Shown here: positions 45,830-57,134 of the stretch, one piece after another
Numbering within the stretch: position 1 is the stretch's first letter
Layout of the letters: every line of letters begins with the position of its first letter
From: Psoroptes ovis
Lineage: Eukaryota > Arthropoda > Arachnida > Sarcoptiformes > Psoroptidae
Reading direction: 5' to 3'
Assembly (NCBI GenBank): GCA_002943765.1
Contig: PQWQ01000006.1
Coordinates: forward strand, 620,001 to 684,000
DNA length: 64,000 nt
Notes under the pieces: model-generated
What the model saw: only the letters and a program-made list of their open reading frames with translations
Databases searched by the model: none
Told to the model about the DNA's origin: nothing
Translations under genes and position numbers: made by a program

Positions 45830-47127
45830 AAAAGAAATTTTTTTCAAGTTTGAATGATTATCTATATATTTATTCGAATTTATTTGATTCAAATTCAATA
45901 TTTTTGTTTGCTTGAAAAAAAAAATTACAAAACAGCCATTGACAACAATTGTTTATCATTTGAAATTGATCATTTTTCTCTTTGTTTTTCTGTTGGATAG
46001 TTTACATTAATTATTCATTTTAATAAAATATTAAAATATACAAATAATAATAATGATTGTTATTATGAATGTTGTTTTGAATTTTAGTCATTTTTTTCAT
46101 AAACAGTAATCATAACATCATCATACAATTATAATCAATCGTATATCATGATAAAGATAACATTGACATAAACAATATCAGTTTATCAACAACATCCTAA
46201 CATTGCTATATATTTCGTCAACATTTAAATTGATTCATTTATTTTTTGTTTTAAGCTTAAAACTGTCATAAACGTGTTGGAATGTAAACATCGTTAAACT
46301 CGATTCTAATCCGCTACCGTATCAATACGTCCATTTTCAATGTTTTACAATTTAGCAACAAGTTTAGCGCTGCCACACTCTAAAAAATCTTTTCAATACT
46401 CTGCATTTACTTTCTATGAAATAAGATAAGATATTGAAATATTGAAAATATTACGATTCATTGATGATACATCATTTGGTGATTTATGTTTTTGTCTCTC
46501 TTGTTGTTGTTGTCAATGTAATTCAATTTTTAATTGATAACAGAAGAAAAAATTAAACATTAGTCGTATTTCTAAATGATAAAATGATTGATTCATAAAT
46601 ATAAAATACATTGCACTCTTTATTTCGTTTTAATTTTTTTTAAATCAAAGATTAATCATTGTTTGTATTTGATATATATTATTTCCAATTATTTTTTATA
46701 GTATTGATATATTCAGTCATATGAGATATGGCTAAACAAAATAATCAAAATCAAATATTGTCAAATCAATATTTGATTTTTATAAAAGCTTGGAATTTAG
46801 ACCAATATCGGTGTTTGAAGGCAGAGATTTTTTTCAGCTTTATTTCAAGTTGATAACATTACATCCCATGTTAAAACTAAATGCATTGAAGAAAACAAAT
46901 TGATGAGCCTTATATTTTTATTTTTTCTGTGATACTCATTTGGTAGTGGTGAATATTTTGTGGTATTGGCGATATGAACATATCATTATTAATCCATTAT
47001 CATTCGATGAAGAAAAAAAATATTTTTCGATATTTTTTTTTACATTTCATTGAATACTATTTTTCATTTTAAATTAAGTCGTCAAATTTGATGGTTCAGA
47101 AACGCATTTAATAATTGTCGAATCAAG
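45830..47127. other. Divergent promoter region between MLX and prosaposin
   Basis: About 1.3 kb, AT-rich except for a short patch near 46310-46380. No gene seen. Possible leader exons of MLX near 45900-46500 cannot be fixed without transcript data. Confidence 0.4.
46365..46378 (-). promoter_or_regulatory. Core-promoter-like motif (GTGTGGCAGCGCTA)
   Basis: Read on the minus strand, GGCAGCGCTA resembles the Drosophila core-promoter motif of the CAGCNCTA type. It lies some 540 bp upstream of the MLX ATG in otherwise AT-rich DNA. A role in MLX transcription is inferred from motif and place only. Confidence 0.3.
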
Positions 47128-49260
47128 ATGCGAATCATAATTTCTTTAACGATTTTTGCATTATGTTTTGGTTTTGGTCGTAAGTAGTTGTTTTTTATTG
47201 CCAGTAATTTTGTAATTAATTAATTGATTAATGCTTTTTTAAAGAAACATTCAATGCATTCAGTGAACAAAATGAAACATGTTATGCATGTCGCAAATTT
47301 TCAAATTTTGTTTGGAATTTAACCAATAATATGGACGATGAAGTTTATAATTCTTTGATTAATCTGTGTACTGATTATACTGAATTGCCATCTGCATACC
47401 ATTTTGTATGTATTTACTTATTTTTTTCAGTAATTTCAGTTCATATTTAGATTAATCAACATTTGTTTTTTCCATTTAAAGTGCAATAAGACTGTACATT
47501 CATTGGTTCGATTCATTAAACAACGATGGGTAATATATTATGATTTAATTTTTCCTATTTTCATATCATCCCTTATTTTTTTCTAAATAGAATAATGATA
47601 AAATTTGTTACGATATCAAAGCTTGTAATAATTTCGATGATGACGGTATACGTGAATTCAGTGATTTTCTTGTCGCTGATGATGTTGATTGCAAATTTTG
47701 CATCTATGTTAACACGAAAATCAAAGAATTATTCACTGGTTCACCGACTGAAATGGAAATGAAATCACATTTTGAAAATGTTTGCCATTATTTGAAAAAT
47801 TTTGAAAAAGAGGTACTTCAGTGATTTTTTTAATAGAAATCACGATATTAATTTTCAACAATATATCTCCTTTTAGTGTGTCAGTATGGTCGATGAATAT
47901 CTTGATTTATTCTTTCAATTCATGAAAGATCGATTCGTCCCGGAAAATCTTTGTAAATCATTGCGTGTATGTCCTAAAAAAACTGGACCTTTGAAGAATG
48001 AAAATGAACCAGAGGAGCCAACTATTAAGCGATTACCAACAGTGAATGATTTCATTAATGTAATGCCAGTAAATATGTCATTAATCAGTGGCGATGAACA
48101 ATTATTGACTGAAACTCCTACTTGTATGATTTGTAAAAAAATAGTTAAAATCATTCAAAGACAACTATTAGATAATGCCACTGATGAACAAATTGTGAAC
48201 GTATTACAAGAAGTTTGTCAATTATTTCCAGCGAAAAATCGCGATAAATGCCAACAGATCGTAGAAAATTATGTTAATCAATTGATAGAAATTTTATCTC
48301 GCGATATTGATTCCGATACTGCTTGTATATTGGCCGGTCTTTGTGGTAATCAAGATGTAGAAGATTATCTGAAAAAAATGGTTGAAAATTATAATCAATT
48401 GAATGGAAATGCATTATGTACAGAATGTGAATTGATAGCACATATGATACAAAATGAAATTTATGACTACAGAAATGAAGAACAAATTGAAAATTTTATC
48501 AAAAATCATTTGTGTGATAAAATGACATTCATTATAACCAAACCGAATTGTCAAGCATTTATCGATCAATATGGTCCAATTATAATGCAAACAATTGCAC
48601 AAGAAATATTCAATCCGGATTTATTATGCTTCAAAGAATTAAAATTATGCAAAAAAACTAAAATACATGTTGTCACGCCGCATTCAAATAATCGATGTGA
48701 TGTTTGTCAAGATGTCGTCAAATATTTAGCAACTCATCCATATAATAACATTGAAATGGATCATGTTATTGAAAAAAGTTGTTCACAATTAAAAGAACAA
48801 TCAAAACAAGTTGATGTAAGATATTGTTTTCATACAATTTTTTGATCATTTCTAATTTTCGTTAATTAATTCAACAAATTCACAGTGTGCATTGATGATT
48901 AAAACATTTGCACCTTATTTCTTGGATATGCTGGATCGTTATGATAATATAGAAAAAATTTGCGAGGTAAGAGAAGTAGTATTCGCATCAATAATTACAA
49001 ATGAGTTTTTACTTTCTTTTATTTTTTAAATCTAATAGTCGGTTGATATTTGTTTGATACCTGGCAAAATTCATCAACTCGGCGGACACAAGTGTACTTA
49101 TGGTCCATCATATTGGTGTCACAGTATCACTCATGCTAATTCTTGTAATGTAAGTAGTGAAATTTATGTTTATATTGTTCGAATACGAAAACTTCTTTTT
49201 AAATTTCAGGCATTCAGATATTGTAAACGAAAAATTTGGGATGCCGACGATGACAATTGA
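47128..49260 (+). CDS. PSAP: Prosaposin, five saposin B domains and a C-terminal saposin A
   Basis: Eight exons (47128-47179, 47245-47405, 47482-47529, 47591-47812, 47877-48815, 48886-48966, 49039-49149, 49210-49260) join to 554 residues. A signal peptide (MRIIISLTIFALCFGFG) leads into Cys-rich repeats. Five saposin B units can be counted from their CxxC starts: CYAC, CKFC, CMIC, CTEC and CDVC. The chain ends with a saposin A motif (CTYGPSYWCHSITHANSC). Saposins are cut out in lysosomes and lift lipids for hydrolases. Vertebrate prosaposin has four B units, so this one has an extra; the first is short and may be atypical. Confidence 0.9.
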
Positions 49261-49426
49261 TTTTCTCGAATCGAAACAAAAATTGAAAAATTTTTTCATA
49301 TAACTCAAAATTTTATATGATGAAAAAAATATCATTTAAATAAAAAATCGATTTCGATTATCTCAATTAAAATAATAAATTTATTCAATTTTGTTTCAAA
49401 CATTAAATAAAATCATAAATTTTCCA
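49261..49426. terminator. Convergent 3' ends of prosaposin and SEC24
   Basis: Only 166 bp separate the two stop codons. AATAAA-type signals occur for both strands (for example AAATAAAAAA near 49337 and TTTATT near 49379), so the two transcripts may overlap at their ends. Confidence 0.4.
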
Positions 49427-52400
49427 TCAATTCAATTGCGCACGTATTTCTTTATGAAGATAACATAATAGATCGACATAGCTTAATCCTTCTAGTTTAC
49501 TGTTAGAAAAGAAAAAAGATAAATTTTAAAGAGATTAATACTTAATTGATTTAAAAGAATTACCTATCACCGACTTGTCGTGTTATCATTTTTTGATCTT
49601 CATAAAGAAAACTGCGAAAAACTGATTCAGTTTTATCGATACCTTGTCGTATAATAAATATTTTATATGAACATTTTCTTTCGTTTTCCATTTTTTTAAA
49701 TAAACGATGTACAAATTGTGATTCATTTGTTAGTAAATTTGGCAATGGCTATCATATTGATTGGAAAAAATTAATCATTTTAGTCAAAGTAAAATTCGCT
49801 CTAAAACATACAGAATCCATTTTGATTTTAGTTGCTGAATCAACATTTGGACCAAATAGACCATTTAAAAATTTAGCATTATTGCAACCATTTGATGTAA
49901 TGTAAAACATAACATAGAAACCATTTTCCAATACATATGCTAAGGCAGCTGATGTGAGTTTATATGCTGAACAACGAATCTGCGTGAATTTCAATGTGTC
50001 CGATTCATTTTCACTTTCATACTAAATGATAATTCGAATTAAAAAATAAAATAAAATCATTTGTTCTAAGTAAAATTAACATAAAAAATACCTCTATTTT
50101 ATAAAGTTTTGGATATAAAAACACTTGACTTGATGATATGAATGAACCTAATAATTTCAATTGTGCATATGCTTTATCATCTGCACTTATTTCGGGACCA
50201 CCGTCGATTGCATCACATTTCAAGAGACCACATATGTACATTGGAAGTATTTTCAATGCTTCCGGTAATATTAATTGTCCTAATGATGTACCAGGCTGTG
50301 CACAATGCTTACGATATGCTGTCAATATGTTTATTACACGACTAACAATATTTTCTTTGGTTTGTTGTATTGTTTTATCACCATTTCGGAGCTGATTGAT
50401 AGCTAGATAAATTTTTATAAAAAACGATAATATATAAACAAATTTTAAAAAATGTTTGATATAGTACCGATTCTAGCTAAAATATTCACGATCGAATCAC
50501 AACAAGCATTGCGATAAAGGTCACCGATCTGTGTACATGATGCTAATGAAATATTATGTATGCGAATACGTCGTTGTCCAGATAATGATGTATACAAAAT
50601 GGCCGCCTGTTAAAATTTTGAAAAATAGCATATCAATAACAGAGAAGAAAAAACAAGAGAAAACACGAACGAACCTGGATCACAACATGTTCATCTTCAG
50701 TCAATTTATCATCATATTTGAACTCGACTGCAATATTCGTTGATGTATTAATTGCGGCACATTCCACATCACTAGGTGAACGTGAATAGAAATATCCATA
50801 ATAATCATTCGGACGAATACCGGTTGATGTGCGAACTAAATATAAAAATTAATGAAAGAATTAATAAATGAATTATTTAGACTTAGATGACTAACTTTTT
50901 AGAACACTTTCAAATGCAAACGATGAATTCAATGAATATCTAAGATCAGTCAAAAATGCATCAGAAAAATCGTTATAATATTTGAATATGGATCCGGTGC
51001 CAGTTAATCGTGTTAGTTCACCTAAAATAGCAACGTCTAAAAATTCATTTAAAGGTGGAAAGAGGAAGAATTCAACACCTGTTGCATAATCTGTGACACA
51101 TTTTTGACCAAGCTCAATATAATATTTATTTGTCAATGGGCTCAAAATTGTTTTTTCTTTATCACTGCCAATTAATTTACGCAATTCATCAACATTATTT
51201 GTCCATTTCTGTTTCAAGCGACCAGGTGTATCGGCATCACTACCATATGTTGGTAATGTGCAATGAAACATGTAGATTTTTCCAACCGGTATCGAATCAT
51301 TGGACTGTTGATCACCATTATTATTGATTGTAGTGTTCACAACTTTATTAACTATATTTTTATTAATCCAATTATTGACATCAACTTGAGTACTCATTAA
51401 TGATGCTTCAATGACTGGTCCTAATATTGTTTGCATATCTAGTTCTTCATTTGCATATAATTTTGGTAATTTTTCAAAGAACTTTTCAATTTTATCCATA
51501 TGCACTAATGGGTCCACTAAGAATGTGTTTAGTGGAGCGAATGGTGTCGTCAAATCACATATAACATGTGCATGACCATTGTTAACGATATCATAGATTT
51601 GTATCTTTGAGTTATAAGTTAAAAAACCGAACATTGGCGGCATTGCATCTTGAAGTCCGATGTCACGAGGAAAATTTTTAATAATTTCAACTAAATTTGA
51701 TGCCAATATATTTAATATTGGTTTAGATGTTTCCGTTAATTCACAAGCGAATATTATGTGTGGTCGTCGATTATTTTGTACACCATTATGACAATATTCT
51801 TGAGTAGCTAAAAATTCGTATGAACCAAGACATAATTCTGGACGCTGTTGTCTATCTAATCGAAGACCAGTATGATCTAAATTTGCAAAATATGTTTGCG
51901 GTACTTCAGTCACATGATGACAAAGAGAACATTGAAAACGACGACCACCATCAATAAAACGATTATAAGGGTTCATATATGCTTTACAACGATTACATCG
52001 TACAATTTCACTTCCACTAATAGGCACATAAAGTTTTCTCTCAACTTCTTGATCATCAAAAGGTTTTATCAATATACCAAACGGAATGTCTGTCGTTTTG
52101 ATAATATCTTCGGTCGTGGGCACCTGATAAATAGTTGGCCGTACAAATAATGGGCTTGCACAGCCACCATCTTGTATAATTTGATTTTCGTTATCCATTA
52201 TAGTTGTGACCAATGGTGGAACAGTTGCAGGAATGGTTGTTGTGAATAGAACTGGATGATTTGTTTCAAATTTAGATTTATCTTCGAGTGTTACTTGGAC
52301 AACGCTCGGCATAGCATCTGGATCGAGCTTATTTTGAGCTGCTTGTGGTTGATTAAATGGACTTGTTGGGCCCATCGATCCAAAATTAGTTGGACTCGAT

Positions 52401-53311
52401 GGTTTACTGCCATAGCGATTAGGAGGCATGCCATAAGGAGAAGCGCCGAATTGATTACTACTGGGCGGAACACCGCTCACAGGTGATGCCTGATATGCAT
52501 TCTGTTGCTGATACATATTGGGAGGTGATTGTTGATAATTAGTCTGAAATTGTGTACTTCCATTCGGTTGTGGCTGTTGCTGTGAGCCATCATTCAAATT
52601 ATTGTATTGATAACCAGGAGTAGCTGGAGGTAATGATGATGCAACCGGTTGTTGTTGCATTGTTGGCATTGCTGTTTTTAGCAGATTTTGATTCCCTGGT
52701 ACACCAGGACCAGGTGCAGGAGGCATTTGCGGTGGCCCTGACTGTGGCTGTTTTTGTGCAAATTGCTGTTGTGATTGATCATTGAAATTGTTATAATTTG
52801 CAGCCATCATAGGTGGGGAAGATATTGGAGGATTTGTGTATGATGGCGCACTATTATTAACATTTGGCGATTGATACTGATTTGAATATGGTACCGAAGA
52901 TGATGGAGATGAAGGTGAAGGTGAGACAATATTTTGACCATTTGGTAGATAATTTGTCTTATTCAAATCATTTTGTTGACTATTATTGACATTATTGTTC
53001 AATGATAAATTTGTCATTTGTTTTGCAAGTTGTGATCCTGCTGTTTGAATTTGATCATTTGTTTGTGATTTTGTAACCATTTCATTTGATATTTGTGATG
53101 ATTGTGGTGGCATCAAATTATTATTAAATTGTTGTTGTTGATTTAATGAATTCTGATTATAATATGATTGATGTTGATTGTTTGATTGCTGCAATGGTTG
53201 TTGTTGTTGTTGCATTTGTTGATTATGTTGTGGTTGTTGTTGATTCCATTGTTGTGGTTGCGGATAATTCATCATCATTGGATTCATTGTTTGTCTAATT
53301 TGTGGATCCAT
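49427..53311 (-). CDS. SEC24C: SEC24, C/D type (COPII cargo adaptor)
   Basis: Seven exons (53311-50896, 50835-50675, 50606-50468, 50402-50092, 50021-49812, 49748-49564, 49499-49427) give 1164 residues. SEC24 pairs with SEC23 on ER exit sites and selects cargo for COPII vesicles. A Gln/Pro/Asn-rich N-terminal third is followed by the zinc finger (RCNRCKAYMNPYNRFIDGG ... QCSLCHHV), the trunk domain (RPELCLGSYEFLATQEYC), a beta-sandwich (RTSTGIRPNDYYGYFYS), a helical domain (GQLILPEALKILPMYI) and a gelsolin-like end (LSYVDLLCYLHKEIR). The match is to the SEC24C/D branch rather than A/B. C versus D cannot be decided in an invertebrate. Confidence 0.94.
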
Positions 53312-54021
53312 ACTTCATTCAATTTGATGGACGAGAAATAATTAAATTTGGACAAATGTTTTGAATGCAGACGTGGAAAAATTACATGCAAAATTATGAA
53401 ATGAAAGATAACAATTTTTATGCTTCTTTACTTTCATTCAATATGATCAATGAACAAGTTTAGGTTTTTTTTTGTGTAGCGTATACAAAACTTGAAGAAA
53501 AATTTAAAAAAACAAGCAAAAAAGCCGATAGGACTCTGTGTTTTCTCTTTGAAGAAATGAAAACAAATCAAAATAAAAGAAATATTCCTGAAAATATGAC
53601 GTGTAATAAAATTGATTGGTGAAATGAAAAAAAAAAATTGCTGAGAAATTTTCTCCAATATTTTTTTTTCGCTTTTTCTGACTATTTACACACAATTAGA
53701 TCATTCATTCATTTGAAATTGTTTTTGCGTGGCAAAAAAATGAAAAATTAAAAAAAAATTTGTGGCTATTGTAACACAAACAACATTGTCGTTCAAAATC
53801 TTTTCCAATTTTCCTCAGTGATCAGCTGCTTTTTGAAATCAAAATGAAATTATAAAATTTATTTAAGTTTGAATGCCACGTATCTTTATCTAATTTTGTC
53901 AATTTTTTTTTGAAAGATATTATATAATCACTGATTAATTGATTTATTCAACATTAATCATTTAAAATTTTGCTCATTTTTGATTTCACGATCAATAATT
54001 GTTTTTTTTTCAATAACAAAA
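53312..54021. other. Divergent promoter region between SEC24 and TMED
   Basis: 710 bp, AT-rich, with two genes starting outwards. Both serve early secretory traffic, so a shared promoter is possible, but I see no specific site. Confidence 0.35.
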
Positions 54022-54751
54022 ATGCATCACTATCATTATAATAATAATGTCAAAAATATACTAGTCCATCTAAATCATATTATATTTTTATTATTATCAA
54101 TATTTTGTCACACAATATTATCGGTAGAATTAACGTTTGAATTGCCTGATAATGCTAAACAATGTTTTCATGAAGATATACGACAAGGTATTGAATCTAC
54201 TGTTGAATTTCAAGTTGTTACTGGCGGCAAATATGATGTTGATATGAAATTGACTGGCCCACGTGGTGAAGTATTGTATGAAGGTCATAAAAAACAATTC
54301 GATACATTTAAATGGACACCAGCACAAACCGGAACATATACTATTTGTTTCAGCAATGAATTTTCAACATTCAGTCATAAATTAATTTATTTTGATTTTC
54401 AAGTTGGCGAAGAAGCACCATTACCAGGAACCCAACACGTATCTGTTATGACCAAAGTAATTTTTTATTGATGTTTCTTAGATTTTTTCTTAAAAAATAT
54501 TTCTATTTATACCAAAACAGATGGAACAATCAGCTGCAAATATACATGAAAATTTGAATAGCATAATGGATCATCAAAAACATTATCGCCTGAATGAAGC
54601 TAAAGGTCGAAAACGAGCCGAGGAATTGAATACAAGAGTGATGACATGGTCATTATTTGAAACATGTGTCGTGTTGATCATTGGCGTTGGACAAGTTATG
54701 ATATTGAAAAATTTTTTCACCGAACGTCGTTCAGCGATTGCGGCCACATAA
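54022..54751 (+). CDS. TMED7: TMED/p24 family cargo receptor (gamma type)
   Basis: Two exons (54022-54456 and 54521-54751) give 221 residues. Order: signal peptide (HLNHIIFLLLSIFCHTILS), a GOLD domain from VELTFELPDNAKQCFHEDI with its paired Cys, a coiled coil (EQSAANIHENLNSIMDHQ), one membrane helix (LFETCVVLIIGVGQVMIL), and a short cytosolic tail KNFFTERRS. The FF and basic residues are the usual signals for COPII and COPI. Sequence is closest to the TMED3/7 (p24 gamma) group. The frame opens upstream of 54022 but has no ATG. Confidence 0.92.
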
Positions 54752-55205
54752 CTCATCAGTTTAATGAAAACAGAGGATACAATTACTTATTATTATGATT
54801 TGATATCCTTGAATAGATTTATTATTTCATATTAAAATGGCTTAATATATTGATTAAGTATATTTATGTTTTTTTATAATTATATTATAATAAGAGGAGA
54901 AAAAATGAAAAAAAATCCATTTATTTGTAAATATGAATTATTTTAACAAAAAATTTTCTTTTTGAAGAATTTATTATACTTGAATTATTATTTCTTTATA
55001 AAAAAAATCGTAATAATTTCAATTGTTGTTTGATAAAAATTTGCATTTAAATTTCTTATTTCAAAATTTTGAATAATTAATTTTCAAATTAAATTTTTTT
55101 ATCGTAAACTTTCCTGAGTTTAAATTTGTTGCTTTCTGAAACATTTCTCATGTGACAAAAACAATTATTTTATGGTTTGAAAATTTACTTGTGGTATAAT
55201 TTTAA
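54752..55205. other. Spacer between TMED and TFB1M
   Basis: 454 bp, strongly AT-rich, no gene. It holds the TMED 3' end and TFB1M promoter. Confidence 0.4.
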
Positions 55206-56429
55206 ATGTCAAGAGATAAATTGATCACAAGCTCAATTCGAAATGCTTTACCATTGGTTATTAACAAACCTCCAGCACTGCCGTCACAAGCAGCGAAAAT
55301 TGATGAAATTTCGGATAAATCAAATGATGGACAAATATCATTGATACCACATCGTTTACCACCGTTACCAACGATTCGTGATCTAGTTAGAATATATCGT
55401 GTTCGTGCACGCCGTAGTTTGTCACAAAATTTTTTATTGAATAAAAATTTGAATGAAAAAATTGTAACATCAGCTGGTGTGCGAATGAATGATCATATTT
55501 TAGAGATTGGCCCTGGTCCTGGTAATATAACTCGTCAAATTTTGGAACGTGGACCGAAACAATTGTTTGTTTTAGAAAAAGATCGAAGATTTTTACCGAT
55601 GCTCGAAGTATGTTTCTTTTATTTGAATGATTCTCGATTGATGATTAATTTAATGTGACTTACGCAATAGATGTTGGCAGATGCTGCTCATCCTGATCAA
55701 ATGAAAATCATTGTTGGTGATGTAATGGATTATACATTTGATAGTTTGTTTCCTGAACATTTAAAAAAAGATTGGGATGATAGAACATTGCCTGATATTA
55801 AAATAATCGGAAATTTACCTTTTAATGTGTCTACACCATTAATAATAAAATGGTTACGAATGATGTCTACTCGTTCGGGATTTTATCGTATGGGACGTGT
55901 GCCATTGACTTTAACATTTCAACGCGAAGTTGCAGAAAGAATGGTTGCACCTATAATGGACTATCAACGTTGTCGTTTATCGATTATGTGTCAGCATTTA
56001 TGTGATGTCAAAATACGTTTCGTAATCAAAGGAAAAAATTTTATGCCATCACCTAAAGTTGATGTTGGTGTGGTCAAATTCATACCGTTGATCAAACCGA
56101 AAATTGATTTGCCATTTCATATTGTTGAAAAATTTGTTCGCCAATTATTCGTTTATCGAAATAAACAAATAAATAAATGTCTTCGAACATTGTTCCCAAA
56201 ACATTTGATCGATTTAAATGAGGAATTATTCAAGAGATCAGGTATTGAACATGATTTGAGACCAACAATGTTATCAATAGAAGAAATTAATGAATTATGT
56301 TCAATTTATTATGAATTTTGTCAAGAGAATAAAGAATTATTGGAATATAACCATAGTGCGGGTAAAAAATTGTCAGTACATCAATTCGAGCATCATCAAT
56401 CACAAAAACATTGGTTAAACGAGGAGTGA
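55206..56429 (+). CDS. TFB1M: Mitochondrial 12S rRNA dimethyladenosine transferase 1
   Basis: Two exons (55206-55607 and 55671-56429) give 386 residues; human TFB1M has 346. The KsgA-type enzyme uses S-adenosylmethionine to dimethylate two adjacent adenines in the 3' hairpin of the small mitochondrial rRNA. Motifs are RLPPLPTIRDLVRIYR, LSQNFLLNKN, the SAM loop EIGPGPGNITRQIL, the acidic VLEKDRRF, GDVMDYTF, and the catalytic NLPFNVSTPLIIKW. Nearer the C-terminus FMPSPKVDVGVVKF fits the family. The N-terminal 55 residues, rich in Ser, Lys and Pro, probably act as the mitochondrial targeting sequence. Confidence 0.95.
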
Positions 56430-57134
56430 TTTTTTAAAATTATTTTTATTTGAAATGCAATCTTTGTTCGCCTATCATTCATTTATTAGTCATTAGAAAA
56501 TATAAATTTAAATAAATCTAATTTTTCAGTAATATTTAATAAGAATTTCTTTGAAATTCGTCACAATCGAGTGTGTTTTTAAATAAGTGAAATAAAATTT
56601 CTAAATAAAAAAAATAAGCCAAAACCATGAAGAAAAAATAATGATAAAATGTATAATAATTAATATAACATGATTTTTGACCGAAAATTGTTTATTTGCA
56701 TTAAAATTATTCTAATATGGAATGATTAAATCTTTGTTAGATTTCTTCGATTTGATTCATTGCTCTTCGATGAAATTTTTCAATAATGTGATGAATTTGA
56801 ATGAAAATTAACTAAATTGATCGATAATAATTTCAATATCTACTGAAATTGCTTTTATTTCAAAGACTAGTACGGAAAACCTGATTGAAACAATGTTGAT
56901 CGATTTGATGATCGAGGGCAATGAAAAATTTGATGATCATTTGTTGTTTTGAGGTTTAAATAGGTGAAAATAATTGTAACAATGTTCATGGTGAAGATGG
57001 GATTTTCTTGAAATTGTTGATAACATGATTGCAAGGTAAATTTTTAACATATAATTATTTATTTGATTGATTTTGAATAATCTTTCATCCTAATCAATTA
57101 TTATTTTCATTTGAAGAATAATAAAAATAAATTT
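56430..57134. other. Convergent 3' spacer of TFB1M and RFX7
   Basis: 705 bp AT-rich DNA, with AATAAA near 56510 for TFB1M. No gene seen. Confidence 0.4.

Noticed and set aside
20669..54751. A secretory-pathway gene cluster (coatomer zeta, SEC61G, MPDU1, SEC24, TMED)
   Set aside because: The genes lie on both strands with unrelated genes between them; nothing shows joint control beyond the one divergent pair.
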